A stretch of 64,000 nt of DNA, from NCBI RefSeq assembly GCF_004344915.1, contig NZ_SKFG01000003.1:1-64000 (forward strand), in the 5' to 3' direction. This DNA comes from Paenibacillus albiflavus. GTDB taxonomy: Bacteria > Bacillota > Bacilli > Paenibacillales > NBRC-103111. A program made the position numbers and the translations under genes. Under the pieces are notes generated by a model. That model had not been told where the DNA came from. It searched no databases and was given only the letters and a program-made list of their open reading frames with translations. This document shows, in pieces, positions 1 through 8,461 of this stretch (the first letter of the stretch is position 1; every line of letters begins with the position of its first letter).

Positions 1-29
1 CCGCCGCCTAATGCAATAATCTGTTTCAT
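1..29 (-). CDS. Peptidase E family protein (S51), N-terminal fragment
   Basis: Only the first ten codons are inside the window; they read MKQIIALGGG and the gene runs off the left edge. This opening, a beta strand ending in a glycine run, is how S51 peptidase E (Asp-X dipeptidase-like) proteins usually begin. A GGAGATG ribosome site precedes the ATG at 29, and the gene follows the small membrane-protein gene by 13 bases, so the two are probably co-transcribed. The call rests on ten residues only. Confidence 0.5.
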
Positions 30-42
30 TCCTACATCTCCT

Positions 43-483
43 TCATGGTTGCAGAATAATATGACCTTCTGATTTATTGATTGTAAACACAGCTTCATCA
101 CGCTTTAGCATGGTTATATCTTCATTGGTAAAATCATATTTTCGAGAAAGATCAAGATATTTGACTGCTATATCTAGGCGAACAAATAATATCAAATTGA
201 TATGATCATGGTATTTAATCATAGAGTCAACATCGGCCGCACCTTTGATCATTGTGAGATCAGCTGGATCCATATATGGACGTAAGATATATACCGAGTC
301 CCATTCAAAATCTGTATAATCCTGAAGAGCAAGCTTCTGGCCGTGTTCACTTTGTTCAATTGCGTTCATAATTCCTTCTGTAATCATGGGTGGAGCAGAT
401 TTTCTTTCAAGTACAACAAACAGAACAAGGCATATGAATAAGATCGTCAGACATAATGCAATAAGCTTCTTAGCTTGAGGCAC
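43..483 (-). CDS. Small single-pass membrane protein, unknown function
   Basis: I do not recognise a family. The protein is about 146 residues, with one N-terminal hydrophobic segment (LIALCLTILFICLVLFVVL) and an otherwise soluble, charged region, so it is probably anchored with its C-terminus outside. The start is uncertain: a TTG at 495 touches the GGAGG ribosome site, while GTG at 483 has a workable but long spacing and is preferred. The coding region overlaps the 3' end of the upstream kinase-like gene, which points to translational coupling in one operon. Confidence 0.6.
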   Translation of the reverse strand: MPQAKKLIALCLTILFICLVLFVVLERKSAPPMITEGIMNAIEQSEHGQKLALQDYTDFEWDSVYILRPYMDPADLTMIKGAADVDSMIKYHDHINLILFVRLDIAVKYLDLSRKYDFTNEDITMLKRDEAVFTINKSEGHIILQP

Positions 484-1639
484 TGCTGAAATCAACCTCC
501 TGAATAAGTTGATGAATATCAGATCGAGTTAATTGATAGTAGATCCATTCAAGCATAGCGTCCATTTTGTCACCATTATTCGCTTTCAAATCCTTGATAA
601 ATAAGTGCATGGTCGGAAATCGGAACGGAGCTACGATATTATACAGGTCATTAATGACATCTAATTCTTGCTGCGATAATTCATAGTGCTTGGTTACTGC
701 TGACATGGCCTTAGCCAGATGTTCATCACATTGCTTCATGAAAGCCCAATCGCCCAATTTATCTAAATCATCTACCCGTAAAAAATACAAGCATTCACAA
801 ATGATGTAATTAAGAATCGTTTCAGTTCCCGACAAATTAAAATCGATTATCCCAACTAGATTTAACTGGTCATCAAGCAAGAGATTAGAATCGTTCAAAT
901 CAGATTGAAAAACAGCTTTGGGTAAATTGCGATACTTTGATTCAAATCGAGACTTTTTATCTAAATACAGAGACCAGATCGTCTCCATGAGCTGATGATC
1001 ACCAGATTGCTGCTTGACTGTAAAATAGAATTTTTCAGCAAATTCATAGTTCCCATCCGAATATTCATCCTCACTAAATTTATCATAGAGTACATAAGGA
1101 GAAGGCCAGTTTACTAAACTCTGATCCTTATAAGTGGATGCAATTAAACCAATCGAATCATAAACTTGAGAACGAAATGAATGAGAGGCAAAATAACGCT
1201 TCAGGTTAGCAGTTATTTCCTTACTATCAGCGGTAGAAGCAGTTTTTTCCTCGATATATTCTTCAATTGTCTTATACTTCTTATATTCCTCTGCATTTAC
1301 GATGAATTCGCGGCCATGAGTGTCCACATAATCGAACGAATATGAATTAGTCGCAGCGCATTCCTGAATCATTGGACAATACAAGCCGCATTGCTTATAA
1401 CGAACTGTAAGCTGCGCCCAGCCATTGATACGTTCGTGCTTTGTGAATGAATTCCTAGATACTTTGATCACTATAGGTTTAATATTCGCATCTTGATAGG
1501 TAACGCAATATACGAATCGAAGATCATCTTGATCTCGAGAAGAATCAATAAATTGGATTTCCTTGATCTTATGACTGCCATACATGTGAATAATGTTATT
1601 CCGATCATCTTCAGGTAGAACGATAATTAGTGAATTCAT
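470..1639 (-). CDS. Aminoglycoside phosphotransferase-like (APH family) kinase
   Basis: A 389-residue protein with the APH/choline-kinase fold signatures. A lysine in a beta strand near residue 59 (PIVIKVSR) fits the nucleotide-binding lysine. The catalytic loop near residues 245-252 reads QSDLNDSN, corresponding to the usual HGDLHxxN, with the catalytic Asp at 247 and metal-binding Asn at 252. The IIDFN segment with Asp266 fits the second metal-binding Asp. The first His of the motif is Gln here. The substrate cannot be told from sequence; it may be a small-molecule kinase rather than an antibiotic resistance enzyme. It is followed by an overlapping small membrane-protein gene. Confidence 0.7.
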   Translation of the reverse strand: MNSLIIVLPEDDRNNIIHMYGSHKIKEIQFIDSSRDQDDLRFVYCVTYQDANIKPIVIKVSRNSFTKHERINGWAQLTVRYKQCGLYCPMIQECAATNSYSFDYVDTHGREFIVNAEEYKKYKTIEEYIEEKTASTADSKEITANLKRYFASHSFRSQVYDSIGLIASTYKDQSLVNWPSPYVLYDKFSEDEYSDGNYEFAEKFYFTVKQQSGDHQLMETIWSLYLDKKSRFESKYRNLPKAVFQSDLNDSNLLLDDQLNLVGIIDFNLSGTETILNYIICECLYFLRVDDLDKLGDWAFMKQCDEHLAKAMSAVTKHYELSQQELDVINDLYNIVAPFRFPTMHLFIKDLKANNGDKMDAMLEWIYYQLTRSDIHQLIQEVDFSSASS

Positions 1640-1691
1640 CTTAATTCGCTTATTCGGCTCCTTTTGTATATAACTTTTATTTAAATAATCT

Positions 1692-2502
1692 CAATAGCGT
1701 GCATTAAATTCGGGGCATCTTCTGAAACCCAAAATGTGCTAAAAATGTCAAATGTCAGTCGATTATTACAATAAAAAATCTCCATTATTAGGGGAGCAGG
1801 TAGTCTGTCCATCTCCCTTATCATTGGAGATCACGCATGGACAGGGACACACTACTTTCGTCATTTAGTAAATGGGGTGCGCACCTAAACGCAATATTAA
1901 TTTCTGAGTGGACCGTGGAAACAGGTGAAGATAAATACGTAAAGAAGCTCCATTCACTGGCTTTTCTCTTGATCTTCATTGATGCTCAACTCAATCAGCG
2001 CAAAGCTTTGCGGGATATTGTCACTGAAGTTGAAAGTAATGAAGCTTTCCAATAGAACTTGGCATTACCTTCATCAGTACTTCACAGCTGTCAAGGAAGA
2101 ACAACAAGCTTTCGCCAGAACTACTACAGAAGATGTTTGTCGATCTGGTTACTCAAGTCTCTCGCTTAAGCCTACCTGCAACTGGACTAATCAGCACGGT
2201 GAACTCCTAGACTCTACGACTATGAGTCTATGCCTTAGCAAGTACAAGTGGGATACTTATCGGAAAACAAAGGCTAGAGTAAAGCTCCATTTGCGGGTAA
2301 CCTTCTGTAATCCGAATACGGTATACCCGGAGAAGGCTGTGCTTATTTCAGCCAAGCCATCAGATCGTACTCAAATGGATGCACTTACTGATGAAACAGG
2401 CGCAACGTATGTGTTTGATCGCGGCTATGAGGTACACGGTATCGCCATATTTCCTGAAAATTCAATAAACGTGAGATCAACAATGTTTATGCAACGCTAT
2501 TG
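1692..2502 (+). mobile_element. IS4-type element, internally deleted remnant
   Basis: The left end starts CAATAGCGTGCATTAA at 1692 and the right end closes with ATGCAACGCTATTG at 2502, an imperfect inverted repeat of the same type as the ends of the IS at 3390-4810. The interior holds a transposase reading frame related to that IS but shorter: at 811 bp the unit is little over half of the 1421 bp of the other copy, the missing part being the transposase C-terminal region. I see no target duplication around it. Confidence 0.8.
1837..2500 (+). pseudogene. IS4 family transposase, truncated and frameshifted
   Basis: The ATG at 1837 follows a GGAGATC ribosome site and encodes an N-terminal region (DRDTLLSSFSKWG, KYVKKLHSL) parallel to the minus-strand transposase at 3540-4681. 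The frame then breaks near 2050 and resumes in another frame with the catalytic-core segments DSTTMSLCL, KYKWDTYRKTKA and VFDRGY, which carry the first two acidic residues of the DDE triad. The region with the third acidic residue and the Y-R-E-K signature is deleted. It cannot make an active enzyme. Confidence 0.85.
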
Positions 2503-2555
2503 AGCTTGAATGGATTTCCTTTATAGTCCCCAGCTATAATCATGCTAGTAGCCAT
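2503..2555 (-). pseudogene. 5' end of a gene cut off by the IS remnant
   Basis: An AGGAGG ribosome site lies at a normal distance upstream of an ATG at 2555. The frame reads MATSMIIAGDYKGNPFK and then runs straight into the IS terminus at 2502. The rest of the gene is not found on the far side of the IS. The family is unknown; the point of the entry is that a translation start survives next to the insertion. Confidence 0.5.
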
Positions 2556-2638
2556 ATCATGTCCTCCTAGTAATTCATCATAATTTTATGAAAACTATTC
2601 TAGATATGTCAACTATCGTTTAATAGCAAACAAAATAA

Positions 2639-2669
2639 GCCCCACCAAACAATATAGGTCAGTGGGGGG
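2639..2669 (-). terminator. Hairpin terminator of the secreted-protein pseudogene
   Basis: CCCCAC at 2640-2645 pairs with GTGGGG at 2662-2667 around a 16-base loop. Read on the minus strand the stem is followed by TTATTTTGTTTG, which makes it a plausible intrinsic terminator about 20 bases past the stop codon of the pseudogene. Confidence 0.5.
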
Positions 2670-2686
2670 TTATATATTTTGATATT

Positions 2687-3120
2687 TTATTGATATGCTA
2701 AACTTAAGAGGTAATACTGGCCAGGGATTGCATTGCCAGATTGACTGTGTACAGTAAAATATATCTTGTCTCCAGGTTCTGCATACAGACTAGCTGCAAA
2801 GGTTGGACCAACGGAATTTACTGTTCCATTTGGCTTGATTTGCTGAATCAACATTAAATACCCATTTTCAGGAGGAGATGTCCAATTGGTGATTCTAGTA
2901 TTGCAGAGATTTGACGAGCTACACTACTCGTATGTTTGTATACATAAACATCAAGATCGTTATTATCGAGATAGGTACTTACTTACTTGATTACTTGGAG
3001 CTATTGGAACAGCGCTGTTGAACGAGTCTCCCCACCCAGCTTGAGCGTATGCAAAACACCGCCGATTGCCAATAAACATACTGTAAGTAATGTCATAATA
3101 GAAAGTTTGATTTTTTTCAA
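2687..3120 (-). pseudogene. Decayed gene for a small secreted protein
   Basis: Read across frames on the minus strand this is a recognisable secreted protein. A TTG start at 3120 opens a signal peptide (KKIKLSIMTLLTVCLLAIGG, then an AYAQA cleavage-like site). The reading continues with GWGDSFNSAVPIAPSNQVS, DNNDLDVYVYKHTSS and finally TNWTSPPENGYLMLIQQ to a C-terminus ending LLSLAYQ at 2687. At least three frame changes separate these blocks, near 3055, 2975 and 2905. The intact product would have been about 140 residues with a beta-rich exported domain of unknown function. None of the pieces has a long open frame. Confidence 0.6.
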
Positions 3121-3380
3121 TTTCGAAACCTACTAATATTTTGTAAGGATTTGAGCCTTTCTACATCATAATAATACAATATTTCACAAATGACACCGAC
3201 AAGTGCTTTGCGGTGAGCGCAATAATGTTGCGGAATAGAGTATTGTTTTGCGGTATTTTTTTCTTTTTTTGTAATAACTATACATTTTATGGATATTTAT
3301 TTCATAGTTATCTCTCTTTTTCTTTTATACAAAAAATAGCTTACAACTGCTTAAAGCATGGTTCTATACAGTTAATTTAT

Positions 3381-3389
3381 ACAAAAATT
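3381..3389. repeat. Left target-site duplication of the IS4 element
   Basis: ACAAAAATT at 3381-3389 is repeated exactly at 4811-4819, immediately outside the two inverted repeats. A 9-bp duplication is within the range known for IS4-family insertions and shows that this copy inserted as a unit and has not been rearranged at its ends. Confidence 0.85.
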
Positions 3390-4810
3390 CACTAGCGTTG
3401 CATTAAACCCACAGGAAATAATTGATTAAAAATTCAGAAATACATTTTTTCCTGCTGAACCAAAAGGTCAATTACCTGTTAGAGGCAGTCTGTCCATTTG
3501 GTAAAATTATACTATTATATCGCCGGTTGACTGAACGACTTACGCTTTCTTTCGCCTACCTGTAGATGAACGACTTGGCTTTCGGTGAATTCGCCCAAGC
3601 CAAGTTTCTGCCCGATCCCAACATAATGCCTTTAGCCAACGATAAAGGGCAAGTAGGCTGTGCTTTGTACCCGTCCCCATCTTCACCAGAACCAACAAAC
3701 AGAAGGCTATTAGGGCGATCCATACCTGATTCTTAACCGCTTTTTCGCATGTTCCATAAAAGGACTTAATTCGTACATGTTGTTTCATCATTTGAAGAAA
3801 GTCTCTATCGCCCAGCGTTCTTGATAAATCTGGCTGATTTCATCGGCCTCTAGATCGAAACGGTTGGTCAAGATGACAATGGGATTTCCTTCGGAATCCT
3901 GCGTATGAATAAGCCGTAGGACGTTTTCCATTCGCTTCTGTGGGGTGCCGATGTATACCATTTGATCGGAGAGAACCTGACTTGCCTCTGGCAACGAGAA
4001 CGTATGCGCCACACGGATGACGGTATTTTTCTTCGTGCGTGTAACGAAAAATATGCCACACTCACAATAATCGTCGAACTTCTCATAGTCGATATAGCCG
4101 CGATCAAAGACATAAGTCAGGCCGATCTCATCTACCAGATGTTCCATCTGACTGCAATCGTTCTTCTTCGCCGTTGTCATTAGGACTTTCTCTGGAATGG
4201 TTGCTGCATCGTCTATGTAGGCTAACCGGAATTGTAATTTGATACCAGCCTTGGTCTTACGAAACTCGGCCCACTTATACTTCTACAAACAAAGTCCGAT
4301 GGTCGTAGAATCGATTATTCGAAAATCTCGTCGTGAAGAAACTGGCGCAGTACGCTCACGAATCCGAAGTACGAGATCGCTAAACACCTCTTCAAGTAAG
4401 GATGGATCGACCTGATTATGTTTTCGGCTTAATTGAGAAGCGGAGATAGATGTGATGCCAAGCTCTTTCTGAAAGCCCTTAGTGAGCAGGTCATCTGCGA
4501 TTTCACGTAAACCATCTCGCTGGTGAAGCTGGGCATGCAAGAACAGTTTAAGATACGAAAGTGTTGTTAGTTTTTTTACGTACTTATCTTGCTCGGTCTC
4601 ATACACACGTTTTGTAAATTTCTTAATACAAATGGGAGAAATCCATTTACCAAATGACGAAAATAGTGTATTCTTGTCCATGAGATTGGTCCTTTTTAGT
4701 GGATTATGGACAGGAACTACCTGCCATTCCATTTTAAAGGATCTTTTTATTTATTACTGTTAAATGCTTAATATTGCTATTATTCAAATTAAATTAATGC
4801 AACGCTAGTG
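3390..4810 (-). mobile_element. IS4 family insertion sequence, ends complete, transposase dead
   Basis: The element is 1421 bp. CACTAGCGTTGCATTAA at 3390-3406 is a perfect 17-bp inverted repeat of 4794-4810. The flanks carry a 9-bp direct repeat. The single transposase gene runs on the minus strand. It is related to, but distinct from, the remnant at 1692-2502: the terminal bases differ (CACTAGCG against CAATAGCG) and so does the sub-terminal sequence. Because its transposase is inactive it could move only if a related enzyme acts in trans. Confidence 0.9.
3540..4681 (-). pseudogene. IS4 transposase with one nonsense and one frameshift lesion
   Basis: Translation would start at ATG 4681 after AAGGA. 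The N-terminal helical domain (MDKNTLFSSFGKW) leads to IIDSTTIGLCL and then an in-frame TAG at 4283-4285, where the related remnant has a sense codon (CLSKYKW). The same frame resumes with KYKWAEFRKTKAG and VFDRGY and reaches YQERWAIETFFK near 3791, where one G is missing from an expected Trp codon. The remaining 83 residues (MKQHVRIKSFYG onward) continue in another frame to 3540. The Y-R-E-K signature and DDE residues are all present but split between frames. Confidence 0.9.
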
Positions 4811-4819
4811 ACAAAAATT
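4811..4819. repeat. Right target-site duplication of the IS4 element
   Basis: ACAAAAATT directly follows the right inverted repeat and matches 3381-3389 exactly. Confidence 0.85.
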
Positions 4820-4949
4820 GAAACATTAATTTGAAATATAATATTAATTTGTAAATATTTGAATAAATATTGTCAAATCTTGGACAATAGTGTATGGTTA
4901 TACTAGAGTTGTTGGCCGACACTCATAATATTTGAAATGAGGATGAGAT

Positions 4950-5657
4950 ATGTTAAAAAAAGTCTATGCTCTTGTTTTAAGTCTAGCTTTACTTTTAACA
5001 GTAGTCACACCAACGAATGCAGCAAGTCCTAATATCGACTTTAATCAAATTAGTATAGAGTCCGGATTACCCGTTGATAAATTAAAAGAACTATGGGCAA
5101 AAGAGAGCACTATGACTCAAGAACAATTAGATGAAATAAGTTACCAACAGATGGCTTCTACTTTAAATATTAGTATAGAAGAAGTTAGAAAATCATTTTC
5201 CGATGCTGAAAAACTTGCGCCATATATGTCCATTGATGATAGCGGTTCCCTAATCTTCGATAGTGTTGCTGCACAAAATGCAAATGTTGTTGAGAAAAGT
5301 GTTATTAGCGCACTTGTTCAAGATCTCAATACTGTAAAACAAAATCAGCAACTATTTAAAGCATGCGAAGGTGAACAAACATATAATGATAACATTTTAT
5401 GGGAAGAAGCGCTTTTTAATTCTTGCACAGCAAACAAATTAGTAGGTTATCTTGCCTTAGCTTCTGCTGCCCTCTTAATAGCTTCAGAAATTACAGCAAC
5501 GATTGCTCCTCCAGCAGCTGCAGTAACTAGAATCACAAGTGCGTTAATTGCTGCCGCTGCTGGTGTTGTTTCTACTGCTGCTTCAAATGGCTGTGGTATA
5601 AAAATAAAAAGATGGCTTGGAATTATCCCATGGTCAATTACATCTCAATGTGATTAA
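4950..5657 (+). CDS. Sec-exported protein with hydrophobic helical C-terminus; bacteriocin-like candidate
   Basis: The 235-residue product starts with a clear signal peptide (positively charged LKK, hydrophobic core, cleavage after about residue 25 at NAA-S). Residues 26-135 are helical, acidic and soluble-looking. Residues 163-213 are an Ala-rich, strongly hydrophobic double segment broken by PP at 187-188, and the tail is basic and aromatic (IKIKRWLGIIPW). Four cysteines, at 139, 159, 215 and 234, flank the hydrophobic part and could form two disulfides. A propeptide followed by a membrane-active helical hairpin is the arrangement seen in several secreted pore-forming peptides. No family is recognised, so toxin activity is inference. 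The next gene starts 13 bases downstream. The AT-rich unit sits between an IS and a solo IS end. Confidence 0.75.
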   Translation: MLKKVYALVLSLALLLTVVTPTNAASPNIDFNQISIESGLPVDKLKELWAKESTMTQEQLDEISYQQMASTLNISIEEVRKSFSDAEKLAPYMSIDDSGSLIFDSVAAQNANVVEKSVISALVQDLNTVKQNQQLFKACEGEQTYNDNILWEEALFNSCTANKLVGYLALASAALLIASEITATIAPPAAAVTRITSALIAAAAGVVSTAASNGCGIKIKRWLGIIPWSITSQCD

Positions 5658-5670
5658 GGATTAGTGTAAA

Positions 5671-5991
5671 ATGCTATCTTTATTAATATCAATTTTAGTA
5701 GTCGCTCTTTTCATTTCAGTCATTATATTCTTTGTCATTCTAAGAAAAAGAAAAGTTAAAAAATACTCCCGCAAACAATCTTGGCTTTCAAGTACTACGA
5801 CTTTTCTTATGTTGCTTGTACTAATTATATCCAACAATGCATATTTCACGGATATTAATTTATATGCATCAATCTTATCTTATATTTTCGTAATTATCAC
5901 AATAATTTTGATATATATAAATCAACTAAAATATGCATACATGACATTAATTATGTTAGTAATTTCAATTATTTGTATAATTATTCTCTAA
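5671..5991 (+). CDS. Four-helix membrane protein; possible immunity partner
   Basis: A 106-residue, almost wholly hydrophobic protein with four predicted membrane segments at about residues 2-24, 41-56, 66-84 and 88-106, and one strongly basic cytoplasmic loop (RKRKVKKYSRK). It begins 13 bases after the exported protein and shares a single terminator with it, so they form one transcript. Small multi-helix membrane proteins beside secreted membrane-active peptides often give self-protection; that role is inferred only from position and topology. No family recognised. Confidence 0.7.
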   Translation: MLSLLISILVVALFISVIIFFVILRKRKVKKYSRKQSWLSSTTTFLMLLVLIISNNAYFTDINLYASILSYIFVIITIILIYINQLKYAYMTLIMLVISIICIIIL

Positions 5992-6008
5992 TTCTCAAAT
6001 ACAGTGAA

Positions 6009-6042
6009 ACAGCCAAGGTATCCATACCTTGGCTGTTTTTTT
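6009..6042 (+). terminator. Strong intrinsic terminator of the exported-protein operon
   Basis: ACAGCCAAGGTAT at 6009-6021 and ATACCTTGGCTGT at 6024-6036 form a perfect 13-bp stem with a 2-base loop, continuing into a T tract. It ends the two-gene unit at 4950-5991. Confidence 0.92.
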
Positions 6043-6071
6043 ACTTCTATGTCAAGTAATATAGATTTAGT

Positions 6072-6121
6072 CAATAGCGTTGCATTAAATTTGGGGCATC
6101 TCCTGTAATCTAAAATGTGCT
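6072..6121 (+). repeat. Solo IS4-type end
   Basis: CAATAGCGTTGCATTAAATT and the following 30 bases match the left end of the remnant at 1692-1741 with only scattered differences (both contain GGGGCATCT and AAAATGTGCT). No transposase or opposite end follows before cysK. This is a leftover terminus that marks the right border of the mobile island. Confidence 0.75.
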
Positions 6122-6142
6122 CTAACAGTTTCCAAATAAAAA

Positions 6143-6168
6143 AGACAGCCATTTGTAATCGGCCGTCT
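6143..6168 (-). terminator. cysK terminator
   Basis: AGACGGCC and GGCTGTCT (minus-strand reading, one G-U pair) form an 8-bp stem followed by a T tract, TTTTTTATTTGG. It lies just past the cysK stop codon. Confidence 0.75.
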
Positions 6169-6193
6169 CACTTTATCACTTATTTGGACTTTT

Positions 6194-7132
6194 CTATTCT
6201 TCTTTGAAAAGTTCAGTTGATAAATACCTTTCTCCTGAATCCGGAAGTAGAACGACAATCGTTTTACCCTGGTTCTGCGGATGAAGGGCAATCTGTGTTG
6301 CAGCATAGGTTGCAGCTCCTGATGATATGCCAACTAGCAAGCCTTCGCTTCTTGCGAGTTCTCTTGCAGTCTCAATAGCGTCTTCGTTCTTCACTTTGAT
6401 AATTTCATCAACAAGAGTTGGATTATAGTTATCAGGAATGAATCCAGCGCCAATGCCTTGAATTTTATGTGGACCTCTTTTGCCACCCGATAATACAGGG
6501 GAATCGTAAGGTTCAACCGCAATAATTTGGATAGACTTGTTCTTCTGTTTCAACGCTTCGGCGACACCTGAAATTGTGCCTCCTGTTCCTACCCCTGCAA
6601 CAAAAATATCGATCTGCCCATCCGTATCTCTCCAGATCTCTTCCGCTGTCGTTAATCGATGTGCTTCTGGATTCGCAGGATTACTAAATTGTCTAGGTAT
6701 ATAGGAATTAGGCGTGTTTGCAGCTATAGATTCAGCCCTTTGAATCGCACCCGACATTCCTTCTTCGGCAGGTGTCAGAACAAGCTCTGCACCTAAGGCA
6801 AGCAGCAGTTTTCTGCGCTCCATACTAAAGCTTTCTGGAAGTGTGATGATTAATCTATACCCTAATGATGCAGCGGCAAAAGCAAGCCCAATCCCTGTAT
6901 TACCGCTTGTTGGCTCAATAATTACGGAATCCTTCTTAATTAATCCTCGATTCTCAGCATCTTGGATCATGGCGAATCCGATACGATCCTTCACACTACC
7001 CGCAGGATTCATATACTCTAACTTCCCAATTAATCTAGAATTCAGATTATGAGTTGCATTATAGTTAGATAGTTCCAACAATGGGGTATTCCCTATAAGC
7101 TCAGTTAAACTTGAATAAATCTTTGACGTCAT
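6194..7132 (-). CDS. cysK: Cysteine synthase A (O-acetylserine sulfhydrylase)
   Basis: The 312-residue length is standard for CysK. This PLP enzyme makes L-cysteine from O-acetylserine and sulfide in the cytoplasm. The PLP lysine is Lys48 in NPAGSVKDR. The substrate loop [10 protein letters not shown], the phosphate-binding loop GTGGTISG and the C-terminal GISSGAA and PDSGERYLS motifs are all present. The start ATG at 7132 follows GGAGG. It is preceded by its own leader and followed by its own terminator, so it is probably monocistronic. It marks where ordinary chromosome resumes beside the mobile island. A second CysK elsewhere in the genome is possible, since the class often has paralogues. 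Confidence 0.93.
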   Translation of the reverse strand: MTSKIYSSLTELIGNTPLLELSNYNATHNLNSRLIGKLEYMNPAGSVKDRIGFAMIQDAENRGLIKKDSVIIEPTSGNTGIGLAFAAASLGYRLIITLPESFSMERRKLLLALGAELVLTPAEEGMSGAIQRAESIAANTPNSYIPRQFSNPANPEAHRLTTAEEIWRDTDGQIDIFVAGVGTGGTISGVAEALKQKNKSIQIIAVEPYDSPVLSGGKRGPHKIQGIGAGFIPDNYNPTLVDEIIKVKNEDAIETARELARSEGLLVGISSGAATYAATQIALHPQNQGKTIVVLLPDSGERYLSTELFKEE

Positions 7133-7229
7133 CTAATACCTCCAAAGTCAAATAATCCCGATTAATATAATCGGTTATACTAACTTTACCATCTTTAGGT
7201 ATTAAATTCAAATGCTTATGGACGACCAG

Positions 7230-7769
7230 CTACAAAGCTTCTAGTGTTGCTAAATCCTTGTAGCACCTATCCATCAAGACATTATTACTATCTTCAATAC
7301 TTTGGATAAGCCTCGTGGCCTCCTGCTTTGCAAGGTGATATTCATCTATACTAATTTCTTGACTATCCAAAGCCTCTTGAAGCTCATCTTCATCGAGTAA
7401 GTAAACTTCACGGTTAGGCAGTACAACAACGTCCAAATAGAGGTCAACAAAATAAGGCTCACCTTCGTCTGTTACCTCCATTTTATGGGACACATCATAA
7501 TACCATTGAACGGCTTCATTCTGTGCATTGAACATGACAGTCAAAGAATAATGGCTATTGTTCGGAAAATATTGCAACCACTTATACCCATTATCCGCGA
7601 CACAATATTTATCTTTGTCTCCTACACTAACAAATAGCGGTTCTCTTACCTTGGTCAAGATGAGCATAGAAATAGTACCTGTATAATCGACATCTTCGAC
7701 GTACAATTGCTTATATTCCCGTTCTAATATTCGTTTCCAATCTGATCTTTTTGCATATTTACGTTTCAT
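7230..7769 (-). CDS. DUF402 family protein (predicted nucleoside di/triphosphate phosphatase-like)
   Basis: A 179-residue protein whose C-terminal two thirds match the DUF402/FomD-like beta-barrel pattern: a KYCVADNGYKWLQYFP segment, WYYDVSH and then DEGEPYFVDLYLDVVV with its conserved acidic residues, followed by DEDELQEAL. Related proteins hydrolyse nucleotides with divalent metals. The start at 7769 is chosen because GGAGC sits eight bases upstream; a longer frame to 7820 lacks a good site and would overlap the upstream gene. It is located just downstream of an interrupted membrane-protein gene. Confidence 0.8.
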   Translation of the reverse strand: MKRKYAKRSDWKRILEREYKQLYVEDVDYTGTISMLILTKVREPLFVSVGDKDKYCVADNGYKWLQYFPNNSHYSLTVMFNAQNEAVQWYYDVSHKMEVTDEGEPYFVDLYLDVVVLPNREVYLLDEDELQEALDSQEISIDEYHLAKQEATRLIQSIEDSNNVLMDRCYKDLATLEAL

Positions 7770-7794
7770 CGTTATGCTCCAATCTGATATGGAT

Positions 7795-8442
7795 CTAATA
7801 CATGGTTTTCTTGTCTCCATTCACTTCTAGCTCAAGGTAGTAGTTGCCAGAAGACGTTCCAGTCATTCTCGTTTCGTTAAGAAGTTTCCCTTCAAATTGC
7901 ATCCATAGACCAAATTGAGTGTGAGGGCTTATTCCAATCGCCTTTGATTCAAATACAGCTTCATTCTCATGATAGAGGTCAATGGGTTTAATTGTGATTT
8001 CCTCTAAATTTCCATAATTATATAATGAGATCGAGCATTGAGCTAAGATCTGATCTTCTTTATAAGTAAAATTACATTTCGTCTTATCTTAGGAATAATC
8101 GATAGAGGAAATTCCAGTTGAATTATGTTTTAGCAAAAATGTAGCTTTTTCAGTCATAAACGGAAAAATATACAAAATAATAATCCCACAAATGATAATT
8201 CTGCTCAGAATTTTGGGATATCGATGTTTATACAATTGGACTGTCCCAACAATACCTAGTAAGACTAACAATATCCCAAGTAATACGGAGTAATGTAAGC
8301 CTAACTCATGTCCGTTAGACCAAGGCGGAATTCCAATGAATTGAAAAATGAGATCGCCAACAGAGAGATCAATATGCGTTTTAGCTAAAAGCAATGTCCC
8401 AGTGACAAGTAATATTATAAAATAGATACCAAATCCGGCCAT
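7795..8442 (-). pseudogene. Membrane protein with extracytoplasmic domain, interrupted by one in-frame TAA
   Basis: Residues 1-117 hold about four membrane segments and end ...GISSIDYS at a TAA (8089-8091). The same frame then continues without a break for 97 more codons (DKTKCNFTYKEDQ to GDKKTMY) and stops at 7795. This second part is plainly coding: beta-rich, mixed composition, no further stops. The likeliest reading is one gene of about 215 codons broken by a single nonsense mutation. Alternatively the product is a 117-residue truncated protein. The family is not recognised. A Nudix gene lies 19 bases upstream. Confidence 0.65.
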
Positions 8443-8461
8443 GTCCCCTCCACAATTGAAT

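Noticed and set aside
3213-3395. Plus-strand 60-codon frame
   Set aside because: Phe/Tyr-rich translation of AT-rich DNA, no ribosome site, and it runs into the IS inverted repeat.
4870-4904. Promoter of the exported-protein operon (TTGTCA or TTGGAC with TATACT)
   Set aside because: Spacings of 23 and 13 bases are not acceptable, so only the -10-like TATACT at 4899-4904 stands and I did not annotate it.
4950-5657. Halocin C8-like bacteriocin identity
   Set aside because: That family has about ten Cys in a short domain; this protein has four, and the sequence is not alike.
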